64,000 nucleotides of DNA from Sepiola atlantica (GCA_963556195.1 OY744533.1:48039749-48103748), one strand, 5' to 3'; positions 18,803 to 31,422 are shown, counted from the stretch's first letter. Program-made: numbers and translations. Notes: generated by a model from the letters alone, not told the origin.

Positions 18803-19181
18803 ATGGATGCTGACAAGTGTGCTATTTGCAACAATGAACTATCCAGTAATGGAGAAACATTCATCGTCAGCCAGAAGGGCATTGATTCCATTAACAGAGC
18901 TTCTGAACAATGTAGAGAAGATCATAATTCAGATTGGTCAATGTCTTCACAAGAAATTCAGACAGTGTTGGATCAACCCCAAATACATAGAAATTGACCG
19001 TAAAAACAGGTCCACGCATGATGAAATGCTATCCCGTGCAAGCCGCTCTTTGTGTGTGTTTAACTTTAAGGAACATTGTCTTTTTTGTGATTCTGGAGCA
19101 AAATCTGATAAAAAGAAAAGAGGTGTTGATGTTTCCCATGTAGAAACTATTGAGTTTAAGGACAGAGTGTTAAAAGTTTGA
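18803..19181 (+). pseudogene. 5' portion of Cys/His-rich multicopy protein, left arm, frameshifted
   Basis: Frame 18803-18997 begins MDADKCAICNNELSSNG and includes SDWSMSSQEIQTVLDQPQ. A one-base shift moves the protein to a second frame (18985-19181) with HDEMLSRASRSLCVFNFKEH and CLFCDSGAKSDKKKRG. It then stops at 19179-19181 where the inverted repeat ends. Cys pairs (CAIC, CLFC) suggest a metal-binding fold. The start lies just after an acceptor-like 'TTCTAATTTCAG|GTTGG' near 18775, so the ancestral gene probably had an upstream exon. I do not know the function; similar Cys/His multicopy proteins occur among transposon-derived genes in invertebrates. Confidence 0.55.
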
Positions 19182-20055
19182 TTCTAATGGCCTCTGATTC
19201 TGAATTGTCTGTTAAGCGGCTATGTGCATAGAATGCATGGAGAATACATTTTGCTGTACTTAAGAATGTAGCAACATTATGTTTCCCATTAATTTCAGTC
19301 ACAATGATTTTGTCTTTGAAATGTTCTAACAATCGAAATTTCATGTATGAGAGACTGTTTGGTTCAAAGCCAGTGTCCTCGAGAATTTCCCCCATTTTTT
19401 TAACAAGATCAACAATCGTGAGTTACTCCTCGTCATTTTGCTGCAAATATTTAGCAACTTCCAGAAATGCCTGTTTTCTCTCTGAATCCTCTAGTCTACC
19501 AAGGTTTTGTTTCTTAGAAGAATCAGCAGAAGAGAATGCCTTAAGAATGTTTTTATTGGAATGAAAGTTTTCAAAACATGTTCTGTGATAACGTGCTTCT
19601 TCTGAAACAAGGTCAGCTACATAACCTATTCTACCTTTAACAGTGGATGCCCAGCCATCATTTTTTAAGACTTTCTCACAAACCTTTAACACTTTGTCCT
19701 TAAACTCAATAGTTTCTACATGGGAAACATCAAAACCTCTTTTCTTTCTATCAGATTTTGCTCAAGAACCACAAAAAAGACAATGTTCCTTAAAGTTAAA
19801 CACACACAAAGAGCGGCTTGCACGGGTAGTATTTCATCATGGGTGGACCTGTTTTTACGGTCCATTTCTATGTATTTGGGGTTGATCCAACACTGTCTGA
19901 ATTTCTTGTGAAGACATTGACCAATCTGAATTATAATCTTCTCTACATTGTTCAGAAGCTCTGTTAATGGAATCGATGGCCTTCTGACTGACGATGAATG
20001 TTTCTTCATTACTGGATAGTTCATTGTTGCAAATAGCACTCTTGTCAGCATCCAT
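19156..20055 (-). pseudogene. Cys/His-rich multicopy protein, longer copy, frameshifted with internal stop
   Basis: This is the fuller version, read right to left. It starts MDADKSAICNNELSSNEE (20055) and continues, after a shift, with DRKNRSTHDEILP. A CLFC-like pair is blurred by a second shift near 19815. A clear 89-codon block follows (19692-19423) with VCEKVLKNDGWASTVKGR and EEARYHRTCFENFHSNK, a Cys/His pattern. After an in-frame TAA near 19420 comes a last block (19395-19156) with MGEILEDTGFEPNSLSYMK. Order and spacing show one protein of about 290 residues or more, broken in at least three places. The gene looks incomplete at its 3' end, where the inverted copy begins. Function unknown. 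Confidence 0.55.
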
Positions 20056-20354
20056 AATTATCGGTACTTCACTTTGGCCAACCTGAAATTAGAATATAAC
20101 AGAATATTAAGCTCCTGCAGTAATACATCAAAAGAAACAAAAATAAGGCATAAGAAGTTATAATTATATTTAACTTCATAACCTAATTTCACATTGCTAC
20201 ATTTGGTATTTTTGAAGATGAATTTACAGAAATTGAGTTGAGAGAGGAGAGGCTAGAATCGGCGGCAATCTTTAAAGATGACGTCCGTTCACTCCTTTCC
20301 GCAAGGTTAATTTTAGTAACATTTTTTTATCTGAAAGAGAGGTTATTCATGTCC

Positions 20355-22045
20355 AATATCCAAGTTAAAAACCTTTGTTAGCAATTTGTTTCAGGTTTAG
20401 CCATCAAATCAGCTAGATTGACTGGACTGTATGTTCCCTCATCCTAAACACTGTTAATCGTGTACATTTTGAAATATTTATGTGTAACACCAACATAATC
20501 TTGGCCGTCGCCCTGTCCGTCACAAACAAGTGTGTGCACGCTTAATATAGAGAGCGACTATAGTGGTTACTAGACATTGCCTGGGGGCATGGACGAAAAT
20601 AAAAGAATGCAAAAACAATATTTTTCTTTTAAAAGAAAGATGTAACACACTTTTAAACTGTTTCATACTCATCCCCCTTTCCACCACTCGCTCCATATCA
20701 CCCATATCTCTCTATCACCCTTAACCCACTCTTTCTCACTTTCTCTGGCAAAATCATTTATGAATTACTACATAATAACATTAAAAATTCGCTCCAAATG
20801 TCGACCCCCTGACTAAATCTATTCTTAGTGACCACCAAATGAATTAGTATTTTTTTTTAAATGTGTCTATATTTTGTCTGCAGCAATGGTAAAAAAGAAT
20901 ATATCAGCTTTTTATATATTTTTAACTTTTAGTTGGACACACAGATAGACATTCAACTTACCTTTATATTATAGATAACTTGGAAATTAAAAAAATAAGA
21001 ATATCATTTAATATTGTGGATTTAATGCTGGGAGCAAGAGAACAGGGGTGTTTTCATTTATTCCCGGGCACCGCCGAGTGTACCTGTTAGTCTATAAAGT
21101 ATTAATATATGGCTTATGCGGCTTAACAGTGTTGAAGTTAGTGTTTACATTTTTTTTTTTTTGTAAATAGAAGTTTTGATTCACATTTTCTTCCCGGATG
21201 TTGTCGGCGTGTGGCCAGTAAATCTGTTGTTTTTTTTTAAATACACTTTTTTTATTTGAGAAAACATTTTTCTGTTTTTCCAGAGCAGTTTCGTAGTCGT
21301 CGATATCGGATAGGTGTTTGTATACACAAACATCTCTCAGCTGGGGGGATTGGATGAATTACTATTTTTAGTTTAGTGTAATCGGAGAGACGGGACAAAT
21401 CTGAGTGGTGAGCAGAAAGAGTAAATAAGAGGAGAGTTTTCTCCTTTCACTGTTTTCAAGCAGATCCGGATTAAACAGATTTACAGTTAATCGCTTTGGT
21501 TTAAGACATTTCTCCATTTTCAAGTTGAATAACTTGTAATAAAAGTTAACAACAAACAAGGGGAAAAGAAGAGCACTTTTCCTGCCTTGACAGAATACAA
21601 AATCGACTGCGAAATCTAGTGGGGGGGGGTTGATTTATTCTCTTCCCTCTCATAGAAGAGATGTTGCTAGTCTCTTTCTACTCTGTCGTTATTACCATAG
21701 AAGCTACTCGACTGAGCTCAACGCTGTGGTGACGCATTGTAAGACATTTACAGAAAGCACTCATCTAGCTAACACAACGGAAAAGGTGTTTATTTTCTCC
21801 CGTTAGCGCTAAGCAAAATTTCCATAGACAAAGATTTTTTGCAAGTGCTTCTCACCTGTGGAAAACATTCTCACGGTACTTCTTCCCTGCTGATTATAAC
21901 TTAGTCGTCTTCAAATCAAATGGCAACAAATTACGTCAGTAATTTTAATTTTTATATATTAATTATTATAATCATTTCTGATGACTTAAGTATAAGAAAA
22001 GGGCAATAATTGACTTCTAATTTAGACTGATGAATTTATTTTCGA
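20355..22045. other. anonymous stretch without supported genes
   Basis: AT-rich with poly-T runs near 21150 and 21230. Short frames (61-63 codons, minus strand at 20520-20705 and 21368-21559) show no motif. No tRNA or known repeat was recognised. Confidence 0.45.
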
Positions 22046-22049
22046 ATTA

Positions 22050-22185
22050 ATTTCAGGCAATGATGGTTGTCTAACTTGTTTTTTTTTGGGGGGTGTTTCT
22101 TCTCATCACTTGAAATGGTTTCGTTCAGATCGATAAAAGGCATATTTTTACTCGCTAACTTTTGCGTGACGAGACGGATTTATAT
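22050..22185 (+). repeat. dispersed repeat, copy 1
   Basis: Shares with 39965-40072 an order of blocks: 'GGTTGTCT.ACTTG', 'TTTGAAATGG.TTCGT', then 'CTCGCTAAC.TTTG.GT.ACGAGAC.GAT'. In the second copy the right end runs directly into (TA)n; here it ends in 'TTTATATTTATTTATATA'. Identity unknown. Confidence 0.5.
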
Positions 22186-22313
22186 TTATTTATATACAAA
22201 CAAATACTCATTGGTCTTTATTATAGAGTGAAAAATATATATTTGATTAAATATTTATGAAGAATATTTACGATAACGTTGTAGAATTTCCCAAATACTT
22301 TCATGAATATTTT

Positions 22314-22316
<3 letters not shown>

Positions 22317-22356
<40 letters not shown>
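22317..22356. repeat. (TA)n microsatellite
   Basis: Twenty TA units. Confidence 0.97.
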
Positions 22357-22358
<2 letters not shown>

Positions 22359-22359
22359 C

Positions 22360-23390
22360 TTATATTTTTACAAGGATAAGAAAATATTATTAATTCAAAA
22401 CATTTATATTACCTCCATCAATACTGCAAAGAAATCATTTTACTTCACCCGTATATTGAAAACCAAACGGAACTTCCATGAACATAGTTTTTTTCCAAGA
22501 GATTCACACCTGTGAAACGCGTTACCACGGGAAGACGTAGAAATGGAAGGAGTGTATCTTCTTTGTACCAACAAAGGTATATTGCAGAGCACTTTATACG
22601 TGTGGCGACGAAATCCGAAAGACATGTGTTAGTGTGTTGATCCAATATTGCTACTGCTTGTCTGCTGCCAGTGTTGTGTGTATTGTTGCGTTTGTTGTTT
22701 TCTCTTGGTTAATTGCTTGTTGATGGATTGGTGATCTCTGGTTAGTATTTGTTGTTTCGTATACACACGACACTATACAGTAGAAAAAAAACACGTACAA
22801 TTATATTTAAAAAAATATTTTCTCACGTTTTATTGATATAAGCCATACACAACATAGTATGCTGATAATTCATCTATACATTAGGTGCGAAACTGTTATG
22901 CGTCCGAATCTGTCGGCGGTGGATTGCTATCTTTGTACAGCTGAATTAGCGTAAACACAGTTTTCGTTTGTTCTTCCGCTCTATCGTTCCAAGACCTGTC
23001 TCTCGCTTCTCTTCTCTGTTTCCTTCACTGTCCCTCTGTCTATTAAACACATTGCTTTACGTCACAATTACATCAAACACATCTGATTCGATAGTTTTGC
23101 TAATATCAATCGTTCATCAAATTTCTAATAACTTGTTTAATTGTTCATTATCCATTGACTTACGTCATAAAGCCAATTTTCTTTTGTTTAGTCAAAATTC
23201 AGATATTGTCGATCTACGTTTTGAGATGGGTTCCATTTTGTTTACTAATTTCTAAAATCTATTTTAGTCATTGTCCGTTGACTGACGTCATAAACAAAAT
23301 CCTGACACGAAGTTGTCTTGCAAAAATTCCTAAACAAATCTATGTTTTTATAGTTCTTTCGAATCTTTTTAACCCACCTAATAGACTGGT
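22360..23390. other. anonymous stretch
   Basis: Mostly AT-rich. Overlapping frames of 60-123 codons between 22440 and 23526 have no recognisable domain. The 123-codon plus-strand frame at 23155-23526 ends inside a SINE, so it is not a gene. Confidence 0.45.
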
Positions 23391-23394
23391 ATTG

Positions 23395-23668
23395 TGCTGG
23401 CCTTTGGGTCTGGATTTACGCCTATCTATTAGGGGTTGTCTGGTCTTGTGCAGTTCTAGGAGGTGCACCCTCCCAGGCTTTGCCTCCCCTCTTTGGGGAG
23501 GAGTAAGTTTATTGCTTACTGTCTGAGGCGCCCCTACCGGGGAATGCCGACGGGGCTGCCCAGGCAATTTTTAAATGGTCAGATGGCTCACCTCTCGAGC
23601 GCTGGCTTTTCTAATCCCACTTTCCCGACCTTGTGTCACATTTTACCTTGTGGGAGGTAGATAAATAG
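23395..23668 (+). repeat. SINE-like dispersed element, copy 1
   Basis: Near-identical blocks occur in reverse orientation at 47938-48185: 'CCCTCCCAGGCTTTGCCTCC', 'GGGGAGGAGTAAGTTTATTG', 'ACCGGGGAATGCC', 'CTCTCGAGCGCTGGCTT' and 'CCGACCTTGTGTCACAT', with an end at 'GGGAGGTAGATAAATA'. A shorter relative is at 60345-60505. The tail also resembles the SINE at 5014-5140. It has no coding capacity. I place it among the cephalopod/mollusc-type SINEs by pattern only. Confidence 0.7.
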
Positions 23669-23669
23669 T

Positions 23670-24435
23670 AGTTCTTTCGAATCTTCATCAGTAATTAATG
23701 CTAAATTTATTCGTCTACCCACGTGTATTGTGCTACAGGAAGAGGGGAAATGATAAAAAGAAGAAAAGGAAGGTGATTACGAAGAAGGGACAAAAAAACG
23801 TTGTGAAACGCGATTCTCAACAATTACAAAACATTACTCCGTTGAAATCTTTAAAAGATGCAACGTTATCTTATCACCATTTAATACGCTGCTTTATTCC
23901 ACGTGTGATTTGAAATATAAACATGTTAACGAGGAATATAGTATAATTCAAAATCTCACGCTTTACAAGTCTATGATCTTTTGTAGAATAGTCCCTCTAA
24001 AATAAATACCCCCGCCACCCCAAAACAGACAAACTACGGCTTATAGTAAAGAAAACTTTTTATTACTTACTCAAGAGAATGGGATCCATCCCTGTCAGCG
24101 AGTATTTGCATGAAAAAAATCGTTTTACTATTATTTCTGCCTCCACATAAACTCACACAGATAGTTGTCAACAATTCCGCAACGCGTTCCACCGCGGCGT
24201 TTATTCTGCCTTTTGAACAGCGTAACAATAATCCTAACTCTAACATAAACCTTAACCTAACGCTTATATGGACAGGGCTCTCAATGGTAGGTTAATGACG
24301 TGTGCGCGCACTACACATGCCTGGCGTGGGTTTTTGTTCAAAATTTATTGTTCTATTCGTGACAGGGCTGTTGAACACAGTATAATCACCAGATGGTTTG
24401 AAAAATGTCGCTTTGTTTCATGAACTTTGATGACT
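23670..24435. other. anonymous stretch with a short degenerate TTAGGG/CCTAAC patch
   Basis: No supported gene. Around 24230-24262 there is 'CCTAACTCTAACATAAACC' followed by 'TTAACCTAACGC', a short degenerate telomere-like run comparable to the longer one at 38019. Confidence 0.4.
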
Positions 24436-24439
24436 ACCT

Positions 24440-25075
24440 AAAGTCAGACACCATAAGCTGGAATCAATACATATAAGATACTGGCAAGTCTGCTGTATAG
24501 AAAGTGGGATCCCTTTCCTGCCAGTATCTTATATCTCTATAAAGCCACAATTCGCCCATCCATAGAGTATTGTTGCAACATATGAGCTGGTGCAGCAATT
24601 ACTAATTTGGCAGAGTACAAAAAGTATCTAATCTAATTGGTCCCGCACTGTCTACCAAGCTCCAGCCACTATCCCATCGCCAAAATGCTGCATCCCTGTG
24701 CTTGTTTTATAAGTACTTCCAAAGAATGTGCTCCGATGAATTTACTGCAGTTGTACCCCTTCAACGTAAATACTCTTAATAAACCAGACTAGTAGCAAAA
24801 TCCCACATCTTCACTGTAGAGGTCGTCGGATATCGGAAAACTTTCTGCTCTAATAGTTTATTTCCCATGACCGTTTGCCTTTGGAATTATCTCCCAGATC
24901 CCTGTTGCCTTGACTGTTCTAATATGCAATAATTTAAATGTAATGTGAACAAACATCTTGCTGCACAACTCCTCCCCACTTAGGATGCCCACTATATATT
25001 TGGCCTCTAATCACAATAGCCTCTTACGTCTCAGTGGCAATATGCCTTTTTAGAAGTGAATAAAGTTAAAGAAAG
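24440..25075 (+). mobile_element. AP-endonuclease-type LINE, 3' end (copy 1)
   Basis: Corresponds to 28140-28780 of the longer copy. It encodes, through many stops, the same post-RT segment ('ATCTCTATAAAGCCAC', 'CCCATCCATAGAGTATTGTT', 'CTTGTTTTATAAGTACTTCC'), and ends near 'CTTACGTCTCAGTGGCAATA', 'GTGAATAAAGTTAAAGAAAG'. A local palindrome (ATAAGATACTGGCA...TGCCAGTATCTTAT, about 24475-24525) sits at its left edge. Confidence 0.7.
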
Positions 25076-25654
25076 GGTTGGCCTATCATCGTGCGAGGCC
25101 GTTTACCAAGTTATAGAAGCAAATTCGGCACGTCGAATTCTGAGAATATTATACGATTTCAACATCTCATAGTCTAGTGTGGTTCGCCACTTTCAAAATC
25201 TCGGGAAAAAAAGCAAATGTTACAAAAATATAGCAATATTTTTAATATAATTTAACACTTTTGTAAGTTCAAGTAAAATTCTGGCGTGAAATATAGAGAC
25301 AAAACATGGTACATAGAAAAAATACCGAATGACTTATCAAGGGAAGAATTTAACCGAATTGATTAAAGACTTCAAAGACAATTTAAGAAGAGCACGGAAA
25401 CCGAAAAGGCGAGGTGGAAAGTGCCACAAGATAAACTCGCCCAAAACCAAAGAGATTAAAAACAAACTTTTATATTTACACAAATAACTTAAACGAAACA
25501 AATGATATGGTATACGAGAAGAAATGTGACCCGTTTGGTCAGTCATTCAGCTCGAGTGTGATTGTTTGAATCAGGAAAAAGTGAGATTACAAAGCAGTTA
25601 TGTATAAAAAATTAGAAATAAAAAATCAAAAATGATTCCTTTTCTTCCCCCCCC

Positions 25655-25669
25655 CTCTCTCTTTCTCTC

Positions 25670-25744
<75 letters not shown>

Positions 25745-25745
25745 C
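25655..25745. repeat. polypyrimidine (CT)n tract
   Basis: About 90 bp of CT/CTGT repeats preceded by a C run. A long homopurine-homopyrimidine mirror-like tract such as this could adopt triplex DNA. Confidence 0.95.
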
Positions 25746-25831
25746 TTTTTCGCTTCATAACTTTTACTCTCAAGATACGAGATAAAAAGTATTACTACTT
25801 GTGCTGTTATCCTGTTTTGTTTATAATGGAC

Positions 25832-25997
25832 TAATTTGTATTATTTGAATTATTCGGACTACTGTTTTCATGTCAGATGTTCTCCTCGCGACGTTTTAGC
25901 CGCTGTAACCTCCGACCTTCTTCATTTGCATATTGTCGAACTCGGAAATTTTCATGTCAAACTCGGGAATGTCAAATAATCAAAATAATACAAATTA
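25832..25997. mobile_element. short palindromic-ended (MITE-like) element, copy 1
   Basis: The ends are inverted: TAATTTGTATTATTTGAATT on the left and AATAATACAAATTA (25984-25997) on the right. The body has 'ATTCGGACTACTGTT' and 'GTAACCTCCGACCTTCTTCA', then two 'GTC.AACTCGG.AA' repeats. The same body occurs at 39494-39640. Non-coding and about 165 bp long, so MITE- or SINE-like. Confidence 0.55.
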
Positions 25998-26001
25998 TCA
26001 A

Positions 26002-26525
26002 TCTTCATAAAAAAATCCCAAATATAATGGACTAGTCGAATCTTTTTATTTTTTCCTTTCGTTATTATCCTGGGCTATTAATAAACAGAGAAGCAAGAAA
26101 AAGAATTAAGAGAGAGTGACAGATATCGTATACAATAACAGTGAGTAGTCAAACAACATAACGTGAGTGAGAGAGGGTAAGACTGATAGAAGTAAGAACT
26201 GTCAAACTTGTTCAGTTAGTTACAAATTGCGACTGAATAGAACAGTTAAAATGGAAGTTATTTTCAAAGATAAATGGATCCAGAAACTGAGGAATATATT
26301 AGCATGCATTTTGTATGATTAAAATATATAAGAAATAAAACCTTAGAGCAACAAACGTTAATTAACTCAGCTATTATATAATAATAGATGTCGAATCTAC
26401 TAAAATAATGTGTTACACCAAAATACAGGGTTTGCATGAAGTGTGCACACTATAAAAAATGCAACATATACAAATGTCTAAAATATTTTAATAAAGAAAA
26501 TATAAAACATTTTTTAAATCTCTAT
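26002..26525. other. AT-rich anonymous stretch
   Basis: No gene-like frame or known repeat was seen. Confidence 0.45.
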
Positions 26526-26529
26526 ATAT

Positions 26530-27027
26530 AAAGTTGGGTCAGACAAAATAATGGAAATACCATGTGAATTTTACGTCAATTTAAAAACAAAGCTATAAAA
26601 ATTGAAATAAATTACGAAAATTTTGGTTTCATTTTTTTAATTTATGCTTATTGTTGTCTTGAATTTGTTGAATGTATTTTTTTAATTTCAGATAGTGCAT
26701 ACCAGTGCAAATAATTTAAATTACCGAGATATCAGATTTACAAAGACAGCTTGTTGATGCTCGCATGGAAGATGCTACTGTAATGAAAGTGGCTGAGATG
26801 ATGGAGGTATCGAGAGGTACTGTCTTGAATGTGATGACAGCTTAATAAAAAGATGAGAAAACATCCTCCTCTGAACAAAATTCTGGAAGAAAGTAGAAGC
26901 TTTCTGAAAGAGATGGGAGAGCCCTTGTAAAGATTGTGCAGAAAGAGCACACATCCACGGCACAGAATAGCTTAACAATCATCTAGAAATTGCTGTTTCA
27001 ACAAACACGTCACCGGGAAATTTACAA

Positions 27028-27031
<4 letters not shown>
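26530..27031 (+). mobile_element. Tc1-like DNA transposon, 5' part (truncated)
   Basis: Begins with a Tc1-type end ('GGTCAGACAAAATAATGGAA'). After about 170 bp it encodes the N-terminal paired-like DNA-binding region of a Tc1 transposase: 26729-26842 reads ISDLQRQLVDARMEDATVMK then VAEMMEVSRGTVLNVMTA, a helix-turn-helix that would bind the terminal repeat. A TAA at 26843-26845 interrupts it. Further pieces (NSGRK near 26880, KLSERDGRALVKIVQKEH to about 26950) follow. The DDE catalytic domain and right terminal repeat are missing; (TA)n begins at 27031. It is dead, possibly deleted by recombination at the microsatellite. Confidence 0.8.
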
Positions 27032-27105
<74 letters not shown>

Positions 27106-27106
27106 T

Positions 27107-27137
<31 letters not shown>
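27031..27137. repeat. (TA)n-(TG)n microsatellite
   Basis: About 31 TA units then TG units with a few TTTG interruptions. It marks the right break of the Tc1-like relic. Confidence 0.97.
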
Positions 27138-27287
27138 AAAAGAGTAAGGCTACCAACATTTGCAAAAAGGTTTTTTCAACCTTTATTTATTATTTTGTAA
27201 TTTTATAATTTTATAATTTTATATAACGCGTGTCAAGCGTGGTTCGCTCTCATCGGATATGTAAATCAATTTGAAGAACTGTCTTTC

Positions 27288-27341
27288 GATTTGAAAGAGT
27301 GTTGTGTCATTTCCTTAAATGACACAAAACTCTTTCAAATC
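27288..27341. repeat. 25-bp hairpin with 4-nt loop
   Basis: GATTTGAAAGAGTGTTGTGT... (27288-27312) pairs with 27317-27341, with one mismatch and loop CCTT. It abuts the start of the LINE copy at about 27343. The tiny loop argues against a microRNA precursor. Confidence 0.85.
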
Positions 27342-27342
27342 C

Positions 27343-28785
27343 AAAATTGCCTCTGTAGTACCAGTTGTCAAGAATATTTGAGATAGAACTGATCCTTAGA
27401 ATTATCGCCCCATAATCTACTCCCGATCTTTGCTAGAATCTTTGAATCCTTAATCAATCTAGCGATAGTCCGGCACCTTTTTAATGCCAAACTTCTTTCT
27501 AACCGTCTGTATGGATTCAGTCAATCACGATCTACTGCGGATATCCTAACGGTCATCTCTGAACGCATATATCATACACTGGATAAGGCAAGTGAAGCTA
27601 GGGTGGTAGTGCTTGATATGTACAAAACCTTAGACAAGGTCTGGCATAAAGGGCTTCTCATAAAAATTCACTGATATGGTATTACTGGACAAATATTTAA
27701 TATAATTAGATCCTTCCAAACCAAAATATAGATGCAGGTTGTCCTCGATGGCCGTTCATCCAAGCAACATGACATAAATGCATGTGTACCTCAGGGATAT
27801 ATTCTTGGACCTCTACTATTCCTAGTTTTTGAAAACGACCTCCCTGATGACATTGAGTCTTAAATGGGTATATTTGCTGACGACACCACGCTATACTCTC
27901 GTCATGTGGGCAAAACGGGCGCGTCCATATCTGAAGCAATGGTTAAATCCTAAAAAAGTGACCTCCAGTCTGTAGAGGAATTGGGTCATAAATGGATGGT
28001 AACATTTAATACCGAAAGGACAAAGTTCCTTTCCGTCAGCAACTACAAGAAACGTCTTCAACCACCGATTGCCATGACAAATAACACCCTACCTGAGAGT
28101 CCAACGTTCAAACTCTTCGGCCTAACATTAACAGGTAACATGAATTGGAACAAATACATTGAAGATATTGCCAGGACTGCTGCAATTTATGTGGGCCCCC
28201 TCTACCGTGCGAGTAAACTTCTCACACCTGACATTATCCTGTATCTCTACAAAGCCACCATCCGCCCATGCATAGAGTATTGTTGCCACATCTGGACTGG
28301 TGCACCATCCACTAGCCTCTCCCTCTTAGACAAGGTTAAAAAAAAGAGTTGCTAATAGGTCCCTCACTATCCACCAAGCTTTAGTCACTGTCCCATCGCC
28401 GCAATGTTGTATCCTTGTGTTTGTTTTACAAGTACTTCAATGGATTGTACTCCGATGAACTTGCTACTTTGGTGCCCCCTCGACGTAAATACACTTGACG
28501 AACCCGACAATCTGCTAAATCCGATCCGTTCACTGTGGATTGTCCTAGCTGCCAGAAAGCGTTCTACCCAAATAGCTTCTTTCCTTTTGCTGCCGGTCTT
28601 TGGCACTCTATCCCTGCTCCCTGTTTCCCCGACTCTACTGATATGCATAAATTGGAAACTAATGTAAACAGACATCTCGCTGCAAAGCTTACAACTTAGG
28701 ATGATCCCCAAAACTTACACCCTAATTCTCGGTAGCCCCTTACGTCTACAGTGGTGTCCTGCGTGGAGTGAACTTTGATAAAAAA
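27343..28785 (+). mobile_element. AP-endonuclease-type LINE (Jockey/CR1/I group), copy 2, 5'-truncated
   Basis: It starts within the reverse transcriptase ('GAATTATCGCCCCATAATCT', the NYRPI region) and passes GEARVVVLDM.K. The FADDTTLYS catalytic box is intact near 27877-27905. It ends in the post-RT segment, where frame 27981-28355 is open (MGHKWMVTFNTERTKFLSV, IRPCIEYCCHIWTG). Numerous stops and shifts disable it. The 3' end is at 'GGAGTGAACTTTGATAAAAA'. It is the same family as the minus-strand copy at 54232-57055. Confidence 0.8.
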
Positions 28786-28927
28786 AGACCCCATATATTA
28801 TATTTAACCCTGACCCAGGTACTTCTTTCAAAAGGGGCACGTCAACAATGCACCGTTTTTAACCCGATAAATTCAGACGCCATACCCCTTTTTTTTTCGA
28901 GACAACCTTTAAATACGAAACTAGTAA

Positions 28928-28992
28928 TGGGGAGTCGCTGATGTGATCTCTGATGTAATCAAAATCAGCCTGCTCATAGTATCTATAATTCC
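28928..28992 (-). mobile_element. small reverse-oriented fragment of the same LINE family
   Basis: 'GAGTCGCTGATGTGATCTCTG' in part, then 'AAATCAGCCTGCTCATAGTA', matches 56385-56440, an internal segment of the minus-strand LINE just after its endonuclease. About 60 bp, stranded 150 bp beyond the 3' end of copy 2. Confidence 0.7.
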
Positions 28993-29223
28993 TTTAATTA
29001 TGTGGGGTTTGCTATGCTAGTTATCTTTCTATGTGTTTAATTAGGATATTCATGTATTTACTATGTTAGAAATGTTAAAGGGAGATAGGGTATCTATTGA
29101 TTAATGATTAGATAATCAGTAAATACCCCATTCCCTTGGGTATAGACTTTTTGAAATGTAAAAAGTCAACCCATCTGGATGAAACCGCGGTACGATTCTG
29201 AAATATGTTACATATAGTTGTCA

Positions 29224-30769
<1,546 letters not shown>

Positions 30770-31375
30770 AAAGAAGGGAAAAAGATAAAGATGTACGGAT
30801 GACAAATCTATTCCATCTTCGATTGTTCAATGCAAGGTGTACTCGATAAAAACATGTTTATTTAGGCTTTTAAAAGATTAAAACTTAATCAACAGAGGAA
30901 TTATATAGATGGATAAGTTGGCAGTGGAGTAGCCAAAATTCAAAATTTGAAAAAAATATAAAGTGATGGTAAGTAAGAGTGTGCGTGTAAAAACAAAATT
31001 ACAAAATATGGAGTCTGTCCAGTTGGTGAATGTCCGTTGATAAAACGTCCGGTGAAGGGAAGCTTAAAAGATGGAAAAGGGGTTTCGTAGAGACAGCGTT
31101 AGAAATGTTAAAAATGAAGTAAATCCAATAGAAAGGTGTTAAATGGGAAGCACTTATTCGGATGTAATTTTGAGAATTAGGGCCATTTTGAAAACACTTC
31201 CGTGGACCGAGAATGAAAATGAATTCTGGATTCGATCGAAATCACTACTGAAATTCCCGACTGCCTGCGGATAATATACACATTTAAAAACTATTTTTTA
31301 ACGTTGTCTCGTATATTGAGCTTAAACCATTTCACTATAGGTTCAATTCTCTAAAGGTATAGTTTTTGTTTAATA
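30770..31375. other. anonymous stretch
   Basis: No supported gene. It lies between the TA cluster and the left edge of the large inverted repeat. Confidence 0.45.
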
Positions 31376-31422
31376 CTTTATATATATATATATATATATA
31401 TGATAATTTTATTTACACAGAC

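Larger units (their letters stand above)
18492..20350. repeat. large inverted repeat carrying a multicopy gene
   Basis: The left arm (about 18492-19181) is the reverse complement of the right arm (about 19700-20350). Both hold the same upstream sequence, a splice-acceptor-like TTCAG, and the start of the same protein. The spacer (about 19182-19700) is the remainder of the right-arm gene read on the minus strand. Arms differ at scattered bases, so they are not a sequencing artefact. The simplest history is inverted duplication of the 5' part of the gene next to its own 3' end. Confidence 0.85.

Noticed and set aside
19720..19911. plus-strand frame
   Set aside because: Antisense of the Cys/His gene in the right arm.
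27288..27341. microRNA precursor
   Set aside because: Four-nt loop and only 25-bp stem; does not fit animal pre-miRNA geometry.
28385..28711. minus-strand 108-codon frame
   Set aside because: Antisense of the LINE 3' region; the plus strand shows the conserved protein segments.
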